64,000 bases of DNA, from positions 12,778,148-12,842,147 of the forward strand of contig NC_092197.1 of the NCBI RefSeq assembly GCF_043641665.1. Direction: 5' to 3'. Positions within the stretch are counted from its first letter, which is position 1. Each line of letters opens with the position of its first letter. Shown here piece by piece: positions 62,164 through 64,000 of the stretch. The position numbers were made by a program, and so were the translations under genes. The stretch comes from Enoplosus armatus. Taxonomy: Eukaryota; Chordata; Actinopteri; Centrarchiformes; Enoplosidae. Below the pieces are notes generated by a model that was not told the DNA's origin, made no database searches, and saw only the letters and a program-made list of their open reading frames with translations.

Positions 62164-62182
62164 TGTGGAATCAGCTCATTGG
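62164..62182 (-). promoter_or_regulatory. ER-stress element-like site (CCAAT-N9-CCACA)
   Basis: Minus strand reads CCAAT, then exactly nine bases (GAGCTGATT), then CCACA. The ERSE consensus bound by NF-Y and ATF6 is CCAAT-N9-CCACG, so only the last base differs. It lies about 565-580 bases before the start codon. Mammalian SERCA2 is known to be induced by ER stress through an ERSE, so placement is biologically sensible. Confidence 0.5.
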
Positions 62183-62242
62183 TTGGAGAAACCGGAAATC
62201 CTACTCTCTCTCTTTCTCTCTCCACGATGACGCCGATGACTG

Positions 62243-62245
<3 letters not shown>

Positions 62246-62273
<28 letters not shown>
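62246..62273 (+). repeat. (GT)14 microsatellite at distal edge of atp2a2 promoter
   Basis: The only long CA/GT tract in the right half of the window. Confidence 0.97.
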
Positions 62274-62280
62274 TCCATAA

Positions 62281-64000
62281 AGACAGTCTACATTACATTT
62301 TGCTTTTATATTTTCTACACAATTTCCGAATACCAGCTAAACCACAGTCTACTATTGTCTTTAATGCTGTCTACAAAGGCGTAATTAATAAAAAAAAATT
62401 ATGATGATAAATGCCTTTGCACTGATGTATATGAATTTAGGTTTCTGAATAATATATTTTCGGTGATATAAACAATGTAGGCTGATAACAGTTTTACAGA
62501 GAACTAACTCAAAATATTTTTTTCTCTATCATCTATATATATAGTATTTCTGTTCTGCTCTTATCATTGAAATACACAAAAATACAAACACACAAATTTT
62601 GAAAAGCATTGTGTTACAAACGAGGTAAAGGAATATAACAAAGAATCTATCCTGTAAAAAAAGTGAATGAATGATTAAAAATGTCTGTATTGACTAAAGT
62701 TGTGATTTTTGTGAAACACGATATCAACAAAGCAAAATGGTCAAGTTCCATTTAGGCTATATAACTTTTTTTGTTACAACAATACTGCATGTAAAATTAA
62801 TAGCCAAAAAGCAATCCAAACCTCTAACATTTTAGTTGATCGTAAGATTGAACATGCCTGGCAATGTAAATAGTTAACTATGTTTCATGTCTCAGTCTCT
62901 CCTATGGTCCATGTTTTTTTACACATATAATCTTACATTATTACATTTCTCTACAATTCATCACAAATACTGACCGGTTTGCTGTTCTATTCTATTCCAA
63001 AATGTTTATATGAGTGAGTTTCTTATTTCTCCACAGTTCCACATACTTTGTTCACTACTGTGAAACATTCTTCAATCTTCTGTTCTATTTTGAGAGAGAG
63101 TTGCAGATAAATGAGGACAAAAGTTTAGACGTATTTTAATAAATCCCTACTTTCCCCCAAGGAATGCTGCCAACACAGGGCCTGGTAATAGGTAATAGAT
63201 ATTAGTTTTATTATCTGATATTTGTCAGTGTTATTGGAGTTGTGTGAGAAGAATCCCATTCTCTGTCAGATCGACAGAGCAACAGTGTCAGTGATATAAC
63301 ACAGCCCTTATCATTTGCGTTGTGGCCTTTCATCATAGTGTCAGAAAGAATGTATCTGTTAAAGTAGTCCTAGAAGTTGTCTTTGAGATGATACCATATA
63401 GTCAACTCAGGTAGTGACATGTCTATGACTACATATACATAAAAAGCAGTCAGAAATATTTAATCCTATTAGTGCGGAGGTTACTAGAGGCTATAATACC
63501 GACTTCATAGGTAACAAAAAGAATCCTTTAAGACGATGAGATAACTCCCATGTGAGATGGTTTCTGTCTTTTGCAGCCTACAGTATCTGCTGTCTATCTG
63601 AAAGTTATATTCAGACACTGTGACTAATGTGTGCTGCCACAATCAGACGCCTGCTCAATGACAAGGAAAGACTAAATCTGTGCAGCTATAGTGACAGTTG
63701 GGATAGCCTGATAAAAAATAAAATAAAAACCTTCATCTGCAACTATTCAGACACACAACAGCTTGAGATAAGAATGAAAAAATGCAGTGAATGAGAGCCA
63801 GGCTGTCAGATTGTCCAGCTAACATTACTTTCATACAGATTAACTATATATTAATTGAGATTTTTTGAATGGTACCTGGTTTTATGTGACTACAGTAAGG
63901 ACAGGTGTTATGCTTCAATAACAAGAAACATGCTAAATGTGGAAATAAATCACCTGTTATTAAAAGAAGAAAGATACAGACAACATTTAAGAATATAGAA
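62281..64000. other. Intergenic DNA upstream of atp2a2
   Basis: About 1.7 kb, strongly A+T-rich, no open frame, RNA gene or recognised repeat. Confidence 0.7.

Overview
The window is vertebrate nuclear DNA, almost certainly from a teleost fish. The coding parts are small exons with GT-AG introns, the non-coding DNA is packed with CA/GT microsatellites, and several interspersed-repeat remnants are families typical of teleost genomes. Two protein genes can be supported, both on the minus strand and arranged head to tail.

Right half (38490-61601): a complete SERCA-type sarco/endoplasmic reticulum Ca2+ pump, atp2a2. I could place all 23 coding exons base by base. They join in frame into 1042 codons, the same length as human SERCA2b, with the catalytic Asp351, the TGES loop, the Ca2+-site residues and the long 2b-type C-terminal tail. 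A CpG-rich promoter lies at about 61602-62280 and contains a near-perfect ER-stress element. The 3'UTR probably runs from 38489 to about 35275.

Middle (31959-34560): the promoter, leader and first coding exon of bcr (RhoGEF/RacGAP). The exon encodes 539 codons, including the oligomerisation coiled coil and the GRB2-type tyrosine site. Between the two genes (about 35001-35020) is a textbook CTCF core motif.

Left half (1-31958): I read this as the first intron of bcr. No further bcr exon was recognised, so the DH, PH, C2 and GAP parts should lie beyond the left edge. It holds 17 long CA/GT tracts, other simple repeats, a short perfect hairpin, two MITE-like elements and repeat fragments.

Far right (62280-64000): upstream intergenic DNA, A+T-rich, with no gene seen.

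The points most worth a second look are: two extra introns splitting what I recall as a single 465-base exon in mammalian SERCA2; a changed phospholamban-contact motif; the ER-stress element; the divergent pair of CTCF-like sites; and a conserved internal splice donor with no recognisable SERCA2a tail exon. I did not find a wholly new biological system.
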